A stretch of 44,832 nt of DNA. It comes from Mesostigma viride (Eukaryota > Streptophyta > Mesostigmatophyceae > Mesostigmatales > Mesostigmataceae). The stretch is taken from assembly GCA_009746045.1 (NCBI GenBank), contig RPFO01001939.1, forward strand, positions 1 to 44,832. The letters run 5' to 3'. The position numbers and the translations under genes were made by a program. Every line of letters starts with the position of its first letter. Position 1 is the first letter of the stretch. Under the pieces are notes generated by a model. It did no database searches and was not told the DNA's origin. It worked only from the letters and a program-made list of their open reading frames with translations. Positions 1 to 10,088 of this stretch are shown piece after piece.

Positions 1-369
1 CACAAAATTAATTAATTAATTAACTAGCTTATTAATTAATTGGCGTGTCACGAGTTGAATACAAAATTTAAACTGATGAATTGGCGTCTCCGCATGGGCA
101 GAGGACATGCATGGGGGTGCTAGTCCTCTTTAAGTGATTTGGAGAAAGATGATGGACATGGCCACGTGGGCCCATGGTCATGAATATTATTAATTAATTA
201 ATAGACACGTGACTGTGCAGGTCATAGAGGCCAACAAGCCCCATGCAGTGGGGAAGGAACGTGTTTTCAAACGAGGGCGGCATGCCAACCAAGACCCCTA
301 GGGTCGCGACCATCACAAAGAGAACATAGAACTGTTTTGTAGATAGCTTTGACCGGTAGGATTGCGTGC
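1..369. repeat. AT-rich dispersed element, left part
   Basis: AT-rich DNA with repeated TTAATTAA and an ACACGTGAC motif near 205. Positions 342-373 match, in inverted orientation, 25357-25395 near the other end of the window, so this is one copy of a dispersed family. I see no credible gene here; the long reverse-strand ORFs translate the neighbouring microsatellite. Confidence 0.6.
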
Positions 370-816
370 ACCCCTCCCTCCTCCCTCCCCCCCTCCCTCC
401 CTCCTCCCTCCCTCCTCCTCCCTCCCTCCCCTCCCTCCCTCCCTCCCTCCCTCCCTCCCTCCCTCCCTCCTCCCTCCCTCCCTCCCTCCCTCCCTCCCTC
501 CCTCCTCCCCCCCTCCCTCCCTCCCTCCCTCCCTCTATCCATCCATCCACCCTAAACCCTCCCTCCCTCCCTCCCTCCTCCCTCCCTCCCCCTCTCCCCC
601 CTCCCTCCCTCCCTCCCTCCTCCCTCCCTCCCTCCCTCCCCCTCTCCTCCCTCCCTCCCTCCCTCCCTCCCTCCCTCCCTCCCTCCTCCCTCCCTCCCTC
701 CCTCCCTCCCTCCCTCCCTCCACCCTAAACCCTCCCTCCCTCCTCCTCCTCCTCCCTCCCTCCCTCCCTCCCTCCACCCTAAACCCTCCCTCCCTCCCTC
801 CCTCCTCCATCCATCC
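370..816. repeat. (CCCT)n microsatellite with CCCTAAA units
   Basis: About 440 bp of CCCT/CCTCCCT repeats, interrupted three times by CCCTAAACCCT (around 550, 723 and 777), which is the plant/algal telomere unit. It ends in CCATCCATCC. It sits inside the AT-rich dispersed element; in the inverted relative near 25.34 kb the same position holds only about 20 bp of GATG repeat. Open frames through it (SLPP or GGRE peptides) are a by-product of a 4-bp unit that lacks stop codons. Confidence 0.9.
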
Positions 817-1080
817 GGGTTAATGCTCCGTGATGTCCCAGTGGAAGCACGAGTTTAATTATATAATTAATTAATGTGGACATGTGTGTGCATGGGCAAA
901 AGCTGGCTAACTCAATCAAAAGACGTGATAATAATTTAGTACTTAATAAGTTAATTAATAAGACATGTGCACCGTGTGTACAACAGGCATCAGTAATCAC
1001 CGATAAGTAAACCAAGGCAACCACGATGTTAGATCATGGATCCAAGTCGACAAAGCTGCTGTCACGGTATCCTACATGTC
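817..1080. repeat. AT-rich dispersed element, right part
   Basis: Positions 817-860 are inverted homologues of about 25288-25345, sharing the stretch around TCACGGAGCATTAACC. The remainder is AT-rich with TTAATTAA runs. It marks the right boundary of the microsatellite-bearing element. No gene is seen. Confidence 0.55.
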
Positions 1081-2261
1081 CTAACCCCTGACACGCGGGA
1101 GGGGCACCGTGTTCCGTGGTGTCCCTGGAGCGTTCTCTGGGCAAGGCCTGGAAACAAAAGGCCGAGCATTGCGAAACAACTCCTCCACTTCAGACATCGT
1201 GGGTAGCGGGAAAGCAAGGGGGCCCAACCTTTTGGTGTGGTAATAGACATTGTGACACAAGTTAAATAGCCCTGAATCCACAGAATTCACGAAGAGAGCG
1301 CGGCCCTTATGCCGAAACAAGGATACCACCATTACAAGGAAGGAGTACACATCATGGTCTCGCTGCGCTGTCACCACCCCTCCTGTCATGCCGGGCTGGT
1401 CCACTGTTGCGGGATGCCACCGAGGCTGACGATCCTTACCAGCCTGATGCGTGAAAATCCGTTCCCCCCTCTTGTCGCCAGGCCGAGATCTGCAATACGG
1501 ATTATCGGATGTGCACTTCCTGGCGCCATGGTGTAGAGAAAATTATCGAGCTTGACGTCATTGTGTATAATGTTAACGGCGTGCAAGCCAGCCAATGCCT
1601 TTGCACAGTCTGCAAGGACGCTGGGTGAGCAAACTTCGAAAACACGCTGATTTTCCGGGGCATCACGGGCAGCATGCAAGTCACCACTCATTCTCTCCAT
1701 GACAATACCACCTACTTCACCGCACGTGGACCAGAGCCCTTCTACTGCAGGGCAGACCTGCGGGCCAGCTATAGACATGAAACCGGCCTCCTTGGCCACT
1801 GCCACAACGGCGGTTATAACAGCCTCCTGGTAGTTCACCAGCAGCGTGTCTCGTCGAAGGCTTGCCAGCTTTACCAGTAGCGTAGCCTCGCCACCTGGTG
1901 CACTCGAGCTAGCAGGGATAGCGTATAACGTGCCATGAGCACCTTTTCCTATCCGGTCACCGGACAATTTCACTGCGATGACATGCGTCAACTTGCTAGC
2001 GCTGTGAGAAACCTTTTGATCATAATTCGTCAGCCGCTGCAATGCAATGCTCCAATCCGACGGTGCATTGGTTTGCAGCTCAACGTCCCTGCGAGCGTGC
2101 GAGTCCGCGGCGTTGAACACACGCGACACCCTATGCAAAGCGGTGCATGTACGCAGTCTGTAAGTCCGTGAATTAAAAGCCTGTCTCGCCCTTAATGCCG
2201 ACAGGGTTCCCGGCGACAGGTCCTGTCTGTTGGTCGACATTTTTCTTTTGCAGCTGGCCAT
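1081..2261 (-). pseudogene. Protein kinase, frameshifted (or base error)
   Basis: Eukaryotic-type protein kinase. In the first frame (2261 down to 1386, 291 aa) I see a glycine-rich loop GKGAHG near residues 105-110, a candidate ATP lysine (K131), the catalytic loop HNDVKLDN at 233-240 with D235, K237 and N240, and DLG in place of DFG at 258-260. The activation segment reaches GIPQQWTSPA and hits TGA at 1386-1388. One frame over, MTGG...DHDVYSF continues directly as the expected C-lobe and runs to 1081. A single missing base at about 1389 explains this, giving roughly 390 aa when intact. The N-terminal 95 residues are unrecognised. Start is 2261 or 2240, both ATG. It is divergent from the dioxygenase gene across a repeat-filled spacer. 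Kinase assignment is strong; whether the break is biological or a sequence error is open. Confidence 0.8.
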
Positions 2262-2339
2262 TGTAGGTAGGTATGAATGATCTCGATGCTGTCAATTACG
2301 ATGATACACGAGGTAGTCTATACCTAGGATCGAGAGCTT

Positions 2340-2790
2340 CTTCTTGTATGGCAATGCCGGCTGGGCGATGACGGTGACGGCCGTCACCGTCATCGCCCTC
2401 GACGGGCGTGATGAAAAGTACCTGGTTGATAGGCGGCAGCTATTCACAATATAGGCCGTTTTTTATTACTCCGAATAAAGAGTTAAGAGGTTGGCCCTCG
2501 GCAGGGCGATGACGGGGCGCTGACGGGGCGATGACGGGGCGATGACGGGGCGTTCACGCGCGTGATGAATACAACCTGTTTGATAGGCAGCGGCTATTGG
2601 TAATATACTTTGTTGATTAAGAGAAGAGTTTAGATGTTGGCCCGTCGAGGGCGATGACGGTGACGAGCGTCACCGTCATCGCCCTCGACGGGCGTGATGA
2701 AAAGCCCATGTTTTATATGCGGTAGCTATTGGTAGTCCGTAGTATATAGGTCGTTGACTATCACTCCGAATAACGAGTTAACAGGTTAAG
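2340..2790. repeat. ~145-bp tandem units carrying GC palindromes
   Basis: Three diverged units of about 145 bp, each with GGCGTGATGAA, a GATAGGCGGC-like stretch, CTATT and a GAGTTAAGAGG-like end. Unit boundaries carry palindromes: 2363-2398 is a perfect 36-bp palindrome, and 2641-2692 has perfect 25-bp arms around a 2-bp centre. The middle boundary (about 2500-2560) is instead a 12-bp tandem repeat of GGGGCGATGACG. The block lies between the divergent kinase and dioxygenase genes. Confidence 0.85.
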
Positions 2791-3190
2791 TGTCGGCGCT
2801 TGCATACTGTACATACATATGTTATGTAGTGGCGTGATCCACAACGTCGTTGTGGGTCACGCTACACTTCGGCCCACCGCCACGCTCAAGTGTCGGCGCT
2901 TGCATACTGTACATATGTTATGTAGTGGCGTGATCCACAACGTCGTTGTGGGTCACGCCACTACATACAGTGCATACAGGGCCTTAGCGTGTGGCAGTAG
3001 ACCGAAGTGCACCCGGCGTGTACACCCGTGTACACCCGAAGTGTACACCCGTGTGCACCCACTTCGTTGTGGGTCACGCCACTACATACAGTGCATACAG
3101 TGCCTTAGCGTGTGGCAGTAGACCGAAGTGCACCCGGCGTGTACACCCGTGTACACCCGGAGTGTACACCCGTGTGCACCCACTTACACT
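2790..3190. repeat. Palindrome + GTGTACACCCG repeat block, copy 1
   Basis: Direct repeats containing AGTGTCGGCGCTTGCATAC, a near-palindrome GTGATCCACAACG-T-CGTTGTGGGTCAC (2834-2862 and again near 2930-2958), and arrays of GTGTACACCCG. The latter half is a tandem pair of about 120 bp (near 2950-3065 and 3065-3185). The same elements recur at 10.65-11.15 kb and 34.45-34.60 kb, each time upstream of genes. Confidence 0.85.
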
Positions 3191-3386
3191 TGTACATGTA
3201 CAGGCAGTGCCGAGCGCCGAGCAGCCGACTTTCAGGTGAACCGCCCAAAGCAATTGAACATAATGCATGGAGCGATAATAATATGGAAATAAACTAACAC
3301 CCATTTCACCGGAAATAATGCATGGAGCGATAACGTACGCCCAAAACCAAAACCTAGAGGAAGCATTTTCGCGCACTGTGTGTTGC

Positions 3387-3393
3387 TATAAAA
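3387..3393 (+). promoter_or_regulatory. TATA-box-like element of the dioxygenase gene
   Basis: TATAAAA lies about 105 bp upstream of the ATG at 3496, just after the repeat block, with an AT-rich leader between. Position and sequence suit a core promoter; there is no experimental support. Confidence 0.4.
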
Positions 3394-3495
3394 CATCAAA
3401 TATTTACTGATACTGAATTCATTATCTACTTAGTCATACCACAAAAAAAAAAATACCACGCGGGTTGTCAGACAGACATACCAGTACACATTGTA

Positions 3496-4464
3496 ATGGC
3501 GTCTGTAGAGCCACCAGATCCTGCGAAGGAGCTAAATCGCAAACTCAATGCCAACGCCCGGCGAGCTACGTACGTGGCTAAGCGGATTAAAGAAATGGGC
3601 AAAGACGCCTGGCTGGAGCAGCGCAGAGAAGCCCGGAAGAAGGAGTACGCAGCAGAATCGGCTGCTGTGAAGGCCGAGGAGCCGTGGGCAGTAGCGAAGC
3701 GGGATTGCGATAACGCCCACCGGCGCTTCTTGTACCGCAACAAAGAAGTGGTGGAGACGCTGTGCAGGCAACGAGCCGCCTTGTCACCCATGGATTCGGT
3801 TGCGCATGAGGCCCAAATTGCTCTTGGGACGAGCGGCTTATTTAGGACATCAGGTCTTGTGATGCCATCAGAACTGGCCCTGCTTCGTGAAATGTCTCAG
3901 CCTGGAAATACGGTCTATGAGCCGATCTTCAACGCGGTAACTTACAACAAGAAAACTCGCGCATTCGTGACAAATTCTGGTGACAAGCACCGATGGATGG
4001 GCTTCGTGCCCTTCGAGCAGGGTGACCCGGCGCGTAGGATCGCAAATCGTCTGGTGCGTGTCCTGATGGGCCCGGACGGCAAGCATTTCCCAGTGAAGGG
4101 CTACTTTCTGTGGAGCAAGGCGGGATGCAAAGAGCAGCCCGCCCATTCGGACTACACGCGATACCCGGGAGCATGGGATGTGAACTACCCCGTGTCGGTC
4201 ATAGTGGCCCCCTTCGCTGGCACATCGTTTGTGTACTGGGAGAACAGTATACTGTACCCAGGCCTGGACAACATGAGCTCCCGCCCTGACGTCAAGAAGA
4301 AGACGTTAGTGTTGGAGGCCGGCGATGTCTTGGTGTGGCACGGGGCGCTTGTGCACGCGGGAGCGGCGTACAAGGAAAGGGATAACTTTCGTTTTTTCTT
4401 CTACGCCCCGGCACGCCTTGAGAAGGGGCTCGTGAAGGACGCGGTGAACCCCGTCCTCGTTTAG
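3496..4464 (+). CDS. 2OG-Fe(II) dioxygenase-like protein
   Basis: Intact intronless 322-aa reading frame. The C-terminal half resembles a double-stranded beta-helix oxygenase. H217-x-D219 (in PAHSDYTRYPG) supplies the first two iron ligands. A distal histidine (H287, or H282) follows in the GDVLVWHGALVHAG segment, and R299 about 12 residues later is placed to bind 2-oxoglutarate. This is the order seen in phytanoyl-CoA/prolyl-hydroxylase-like enzymes; the substrate cannot be inferred. The N-terminal ~80 residues are basic, charged and probably helical or coiled-coil. The first ATG after the leader is used. AATAAATAAA follows about 190 bp after the stop. The gene is divergent from the kinase. 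It is the clearest undamaged gene in the window. Confidence 0.7.
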   Translation: MASVEPPDPAKELNRKLNANARRATYVAKRIKEMGKDAWLEQRREARKKEYAAESAAVKAEEPWAVAKRDCDNAHRRFLYRNKEVVETLCRQRAALSPMDSVAHEAQIALGTSGLFRTSGLVMPSELALLREMSQPGNTVYEPIFNAVTYNKKTRAFVTNSGDKHRWMGFVPFEQGDPARRIANRLVRVLMGPDGKHFPVKGYFLWSKAGCKEQPAHSDYTRYPGAWDVNYPVSVIVAPFAGTSFVYWENSILYPGLDNMSSRPDVKKKTLVLEAGDVLVWHGALVHAGAAYKERDNFRFFFYAPARLEKGLVKDAVNPVLV

Positions 4465-4672
4465 GATTGGCTAGTGTCATGCACTTGTTGTACGGTCCTG
4501 GCTGACTGCTACATGTCAGAACAATATACAAGCATCCTGCATTGAGTAGGATACAACATTACCTGTCCACACAGTGTTTGGTTGGACACTGATTACACGT
4601 GACCTGCTGAGCAAATAGTGTCAGTGGGCTTTGGTTTTCCTGCTGCTGTAATAAATAAAGCTTAAGTCCTCG
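4465..4672 (+). terminator. 3' flank with AATAAA-like poly(A) signals
   Basis: No ORF of note. Two overlapping AATAAA hexamers at about 4650-4659 lie downstream of the dioxygenase stop and directly before the TCAC microsatellite, so they probably mark its 3' end. Confidence 0.4.
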
Positions 4673-5317
4673 TCACTCACTCACTCACTCACTCACTCAC
4701 ACACTCACTCACACACTCACTCACTCACTCACTCACTCACTCACTCACTCACTCACTCACTCACTCACTCACTCACTCACTCACTCACTCACTCACTCAC
4801 ACACTCACTCACTCACTCACTCACTCACTCACTCACTCACTCACTCACTCACTCACTCACTCACTCACTCACTCACTCACTCACTCACTCACTCACTCAC
4901 TCACTCACTCACTCACTCACTCACTCACTCACTCACTCACTCACTCACTCACTCACTCACTCACTCACTCACTCACTCACTCACTCACTCACTCACTCAC
5001 TCACTCACTCACTCACTCACTCACTCACTCACTCACTCACTCACTCACTCACTCACTCACTCACTCACTCACTCACTCACTCACTCACACACTCACTCAC
5101 TCACTCACTCACTCACTCACTCACTCACTCACTCACTCACTCACTCACTCACTCACTCACACACTCACTCACTCACTCACTCACTCACTCACACACTCAC
5201 TCACTCACTCACTCACTCACTCACTCACTCACTCACTCACTCACTCACTCACTCACTCACTCACTCACTCACTCACTCACTCACTCACTCACTCACTCAC
5301 TCACTCACTCACTCACT
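4673..5317. repeat. (TCAC)n microsatellite
   Basis: About 645 bp of nearly pure TCAC tetranucleotide repeat with occasional CACACAC interruptions, for example near 4700, 4800, 5087, 5160 and 5190. Confidence 0.97.
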
Positions 5318-6210
5318 GGGTATTGGGTACCTTAGGCATTCGTATGGCAAGGTAGGGAAACTTGAGTCTGTTTTTAGGGTAGTGCAATGTGGTAGTTTGT
5401 TTGCTGGGCCACTAAAACCCCTTGAGTGTGACCTTCATGAATCCAGGGTAGGGTAAGGGTTGGTTAGGGTATGTACATAGTGGTGGGTATTGTAAGGTAG
5501 GTCTTGAGCTCCTTGAGTGTGACCTTCATGAATCCAGGGTAGGGTCAGGGTTGTAACTATAGAGATACTCACTTAAAAGACTGTGACATTCAAGAAACCA
5601 GGGTATGGAAATGCGTGTTGTTTGGGGTTGTTTGACTGGCGTACATTACCATAGTTGTCTAACTTAATAGTGGCACGGGCGTTTTGATGAGTAGTGCAGT
5701 TAGGAGTTTGTAGATAGAGTTAGGATAGTTCGATCACGCGGCTTCCCATCCAGCCCTGAAATATGTGCTACATGACCTCCCCACGGAGGCATGTTATAAT
5801 TTAATTTAATTTAATTTAATTTTAATGATGTTATTGCTACTACTACTATAGTAATACTCCTAAATTATTGTCATGTGTATAGGGTTTGGGTCTGGTGGTG
5901 TGCCCTTTGGCATCCGGGGTGCATGTACATTTACATGAGTGAGCATTTGCATGGTACATTTGCATGGTGAATGCACTGGACATTTATTAAAAAGGAGGAA
6001 ATAAACTGAATAGCCGTTGAGTGGAAATGGCTATGGACATGAATCCAAAACCACATTGTTGGCATTGCAACATGTATGCTGTGCTGCAGCACTATGTTCT
6101 GTTTAGGACATCAAACAGCATTACATCAGAATAAGACATCAAAAGTGTGTCATGACAGGATCTCTCTCCTCACATTGAGGATAGACAGTTGTACAAGTAT
6201 GGCACGGGCC
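5318..6210. other. Intergenic, with a dispersed-repeat fragment
   Basis: No convincing gene. A stretch containing CCTTGAGTGTGACCTTCATG is directly repeated (about 5417 and 5509). Positions 5740-5820, with ATATGTGCTACATG and GGAGGCATGTTATAATTTAA, are the inverted homologue of about 35030-35100. Near 5985, TTTATTAAA could serve as a reverse-strand poly(A) signal for the transposase gene. Confidence 0.5.
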
Positions 6211-9200
6211 TCAGGCACCAAACACCAGCCACTTGAGGGCATAGTTGAAATCCGTCTGCTTGGTAAGGGTGTCATGCACAGCCTCCTCGCCCTCCTCCTC
6301 CGGGTCCCACAGGACGTTGAACGACCAGCCTGCCGTTGTCTTCTTGGGCAGCGGCTCGACACGGACCGAGTTGCGTGGCGGTGTGTTGGCGATGGTACCG
6401 TAGTACCACTTCCAGTAGGGCTTGCCGTCATCCCCCACCACATCCCACAGCTGGCAGATGCGCCTGCCAACCATGGACTCAGGGGTCAGCTGAGAGAGGT
6501 GCAACACCTGGGCGGCCAGCAGCTCGGACGCCACAGGTGGGTCGATCTTCTTATCCTGCATGCGCTTGTACGCACCCTCCTTGTACGCATGCGGGTCGTC
6601 CTTGTTGGCATGCGGGTCCCACTTGATGATGACGCGAGCCTTCTTCGTGGGTGACGCCTTCTTCTTGGGCGACGCCTTGGAGGAGGTGGCGGGGCCCGCC
6701 GTGGTGGTGGTGAGGCCAGCCTTGGTGGTGGCGGGGCCCGCCTTGGTGGTGGTGGGGCCCGCCTTGGTGACGGTGGGGCCCGCCTTGGTGACGGTGGGGC
6801 CCGCCTTGGTGACGGTGGGCCCGCCTTGGTGACGGTGGGCGCCGAGTGAACCGGTGGGAGGACGTCTGTCTCGTCAATGAACGGGGCCACCTCCTCGGAA
6901 TCCTCGAACGTTGACAGGCGTTTCATTTCGTACCGCCTCTTGAATGGCACCTGCACCTTGTCACCATGATGTGTCACAGTGGGGGGGGATGGCTCCTCGT
7001 AGTCGTCGTCGTCGCAGAGGTCGTCCTCGTCGTAGTCCTCGTCACTGTCCTCGGCATATGACACCTGCACGCAGTGAGGTGAGGTAAAGCAGCAGCAATG
7101 ATGATGTCTGTCATGCGTGTACGGGCAAGAAAACCAGCACGGAGACTGTGTACGCTGGACTAGGGAACCCCATGCATACTAAAATGGGTCACAAAAGTAC
7201 CGCTACCTTAAGGGTTACACACTCACAACTCCTACATTGCAAACAATAACAAGCAAGGGACAATCTGACAAGCATGGACATACCTTCTTGCGAGCCGCAC
7301 GCGTGCGCTTGCGTGGGGGCACGGCAGCTTCGCCATCTGGGCGGGCATTGGAGGTGGTCGCGGCCTCCACCACAGGGGTCGGGACAGCTGGCGCCGTCTT
7401 TGTGTTGTTGGTGGATGAGCCCGCACGCCCCCTCTGCTTCTTGGTGGGCGGGCCACCTTGGGCAGCATTGTGGGCGGCCAGCGTCTTCTTGCTGCCCCAT
7501 ACGCGGCACTCCTCGGGGGGTTTGTAGCCCACCACCCCCTCTCACCTGCTGCATCTGACGCAGGGGGGGGGGGCAACCCAGTTGGGGTCGACCTCGAAAA
7601 CGGTGCCTTCAGCGGGCATGGAATCTGGACCGGGCGTGTTGGCCAGGGGCACCCGCAAGGAAGCAGCCTCAACCTGTTACATACATACAAGGCAAACACA
7701 CACACACACGGTGCGAGGCAGGCCAACACGCAAAAAGTCAGCTAAAGGGATTGTGCGGACAGGACAAGTATCATTTGGTTTGCCAAGTTAAGAAGTCAGC
7801 CAGTGGTCCACACATTGCAAAGGCACACCAGCTGAGTTCTTTTGACATGGTGTCAGAGGAGGGATGAAAATGCTCGACTACGCGATGCATTAGCAGCCTG
7901 ACTTACCGCATCAGCGTTGGGAGTGACCGCCAGTTCCTCGTCAGTTGGGCGTGGGACCTCGTATTTCGTGAAGCCCTCGGGGCAGACGAGTGCGTCGCGC
8001 TTCGGATCCCGCTGGAGGCTGACGGCACAGCCGGTCTGCGTCCAGCCCTTCATGATGGTCAGCCTGCCCTCAGGCCCGCAGAGGCGGATCCAGGCGATAG
8101 CCACGGCATTCTGGATGATGATCCGCGTCTCGGAGGCGTTGGGCGGGTCAAGCCCATCGCGGGCCCTCGCGTCCATTATGCGGGTGACCTCCGCGTCAAA
8201 CCAGCGCTTGAACACGGCATTGATGCAGCAGTCATTTGGCTGCCACAAGTGGGTCATGTTGCCCGGCCCATACCACGGCAACACCCCCATTTCCTGGAGG
8301 ACTTTCCGAAAGGCGGGGGAGACCTGCATGCACCGATCCACCGCAGCACCAAAACACCCAGGCATTGGAAACGACACATAAAAAAAAGAGAATATTAGTC
8401 TCCGGCATCATCATCACCACATGCCTTGCAGCCAACATGCACATGCACTGAAACGAAACAAGCCAAAGAAAATTGGGGTAATAAGGAAGGAAACACATGC
8501 CCACCTGAACAGCGAGGTTGTCCAAGAACAAGAGGACGTCACGCTTGCCGTGCTTGGCGTACAACTTCTTCAAAAAGGCTTCAAACAGTTGCAACCACAC
8601 CTCCGGGGCGTGGTCGCTGAACCAGGCGGAGGACTGAAAGGTGACAACCGCCTCAGGCATGTACTGGTTGGTCTCGTAAGCCATACGAGCCACGTTCTTA
8701 CCCGCGCCGGGGAAGATGATGAGGGGGGGGGCATGTCAGCCAGCCAGTTCTCGTCAAAGGGGGAGTGGGGGGCGGTGGTCAGGCAAACGGTAACTGCCCG
8801 GTGCTTGTAATCCACCTTCTTGGTGCCCATGTTCACGTGGGTCGCCCCTTTCTCCGCGAAGCACTTGCCCTTCATGTTCCTCAAGGCAAGGCCCACCTGG
8901 TCCATGTTAAACCGAAACGTGCCGGTAGCGGGGCCGATGGGGAAACGCCCCCAATATGGGTCCCTGAGCGCCCTCAAGCCGCTGTTCAAACCGGCGACGA
9001 TGAGCCCGGAATGAAACTGCTGCAACGCGGGCAACGCCTCCTCCATGGTGACATTGCGGTGGTTGCTCGCCATCCGCGTGACAAGGCCCCGTCGGCACGC
9101 GAACTCGCGGGCCCACGTGTCGGAGTACGCAAAGCCCATCCCCGCCGTCGGGTAATGTTTAGCCATAAAGATCTTGGCCTGTGCTTTGACGACGCTGCAA

Positions 9201-9803
9201 TACGATTGGGAAAAACAGGCACGCAAGCAATGAGAGGGCGACAATCAGCAAGCTTTTGCGCTCCTTCGAATGTTCACCAAATACACATGCCGCTGTTTAA
9301 AGACAGAAACCACCCATCAGTGTTTTCAGCAAAACGAAGAACAAGGAAAGCATGCAAACTTACGCAAGCACAGGGGCTCTCTTCTGGCTGACGATCCAGT
9401 CCCTCAAATCCGCCTCCATTAATGGAAAGCGGCCTTCTCGTGCTTTGCCGGGCACCAACCCTCGGCCCGAGTGGTTTTTCAGGCTTGGGTCATCAGCCAT
9501 GGCACGGATCTTCGCCTTCGTCTTAGATTCCAGCCACCGGCAGACGGTCGAAGTGCTCACTCCATATTGCTTGGCGACGGCCGACGGCGTGGTAGTTCCC
9601 TGTTCGATACACGTGACTGCGACAACTTTCTGCTTCGCGCTCACGAGCGTGACCACCTTTGTCTTGGGTGGCTCCAGGATGGGCGCCGCCTTGTCGTCAG
9701 CGGTGGGCAAAACATTGTCACTATTGGCCGGAACGCGCGCGCACAGCTGCGGCTGTCTCCGCCGTGGTTTAGCCCCACTTTCTTTGCCTGTGAAGTTAGT
9801 CAT
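6211..9803 (-). CDS. Pogo/Tigger-type DDE transposase with chromatin-like tail
   Basis: Five exons by GT-AG junctions that join in phase: 9803-9364, 9194-8505, 8323-7907, 7673-7284 and 7064-6211, about 930 aa. Exon 1 has an HTH (residues ~52-100, with VAKQYGVSTSTVCRWLESK) and, with exon 2, a CENP-B/Tc5-type DNA-binding domain (SDTWAREFACRRGL). Catalytic acidic residues: FNMDQVGL (exon 2), LLFLDNLAVQ (end of exon 2), LWQPND (exon 3), fitting the DDE_1 family. Exon 4 is basic (TRAARKK). Exon 5 is acidic (DEDYDEDD), then 7-aa PTVTKAG repeats, a lysine-rich stretch and a possible Tudor-like SH3 barrel (VGRRICQLWD...YWKWYYGTI). Frame breaks: a C9 run at 8723-8731 (7 or 10 needed), a stop after the C11 run near 7563-7573, and one base lost at ~6818. 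An old or mis-sequenced mobile element, or a host gene derived from one. Confidence 0.75.
6690..6840 (-). repeat. 21-bp coding tandem repeat (PTVTKAG)
   Basis: About seven 21-bp units inside exon 5 of the pogo-type gene encode variants of PTVTKAG/PTTTKAG. The unit at 6812-6831 is 20 bp (GGG where the others have GGGG), which shifts the frame between the acidic region and the lysine-rich tail. Confidence 0.85.
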
Positions 9804-9924
9804 GGGGCGTGGCTATGGCGCCAGCCCTCGTGGTGGGCACACGTGTACAGTATGGATGGTGCGCACACTTGGGTTGTGCGCAGGTCAGGTTGGTGGTGGA
9901 TGTGCCACAGGACGACCGATGCTC

Positions 9925-9940
9925 TTTTTTATATGCAAAT
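9925..9940 (-). promoter_or_regulatory. Octamer/TATA-like core promoter of the transposase gene
   Basis: On the reverse strand ATTTGCAT is followed at once by ATAAAAAA, about 120 bp upstream of the ATG at 9803. This is a plausible core promoter for the pogo-type gene. Confidence 0.4.
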
Positions 9941-10088
9941 TTGGGCGCCAAACTCAATTTGCACCGACTTTGCCAGATATTTGCCGACCTACACGTGGCT
10001 GAGTTGACGTTTCGCGGGCATCGGACGCGCGGGTTAGTCAGTGTTGCGAATCTGACCATTCGCAAATCGGCGTCGGGCCTGGATCTGG

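Noticed and set aside
6076-6877. Forward and alternative-frame ORFs over the last exon of the pogo-type gene
   Set aside because: Shadows of the coding exon; the in-phase reverse-strand reading with PTVTKAG repeats and the WKWYYGTI domain is far more protein-like.
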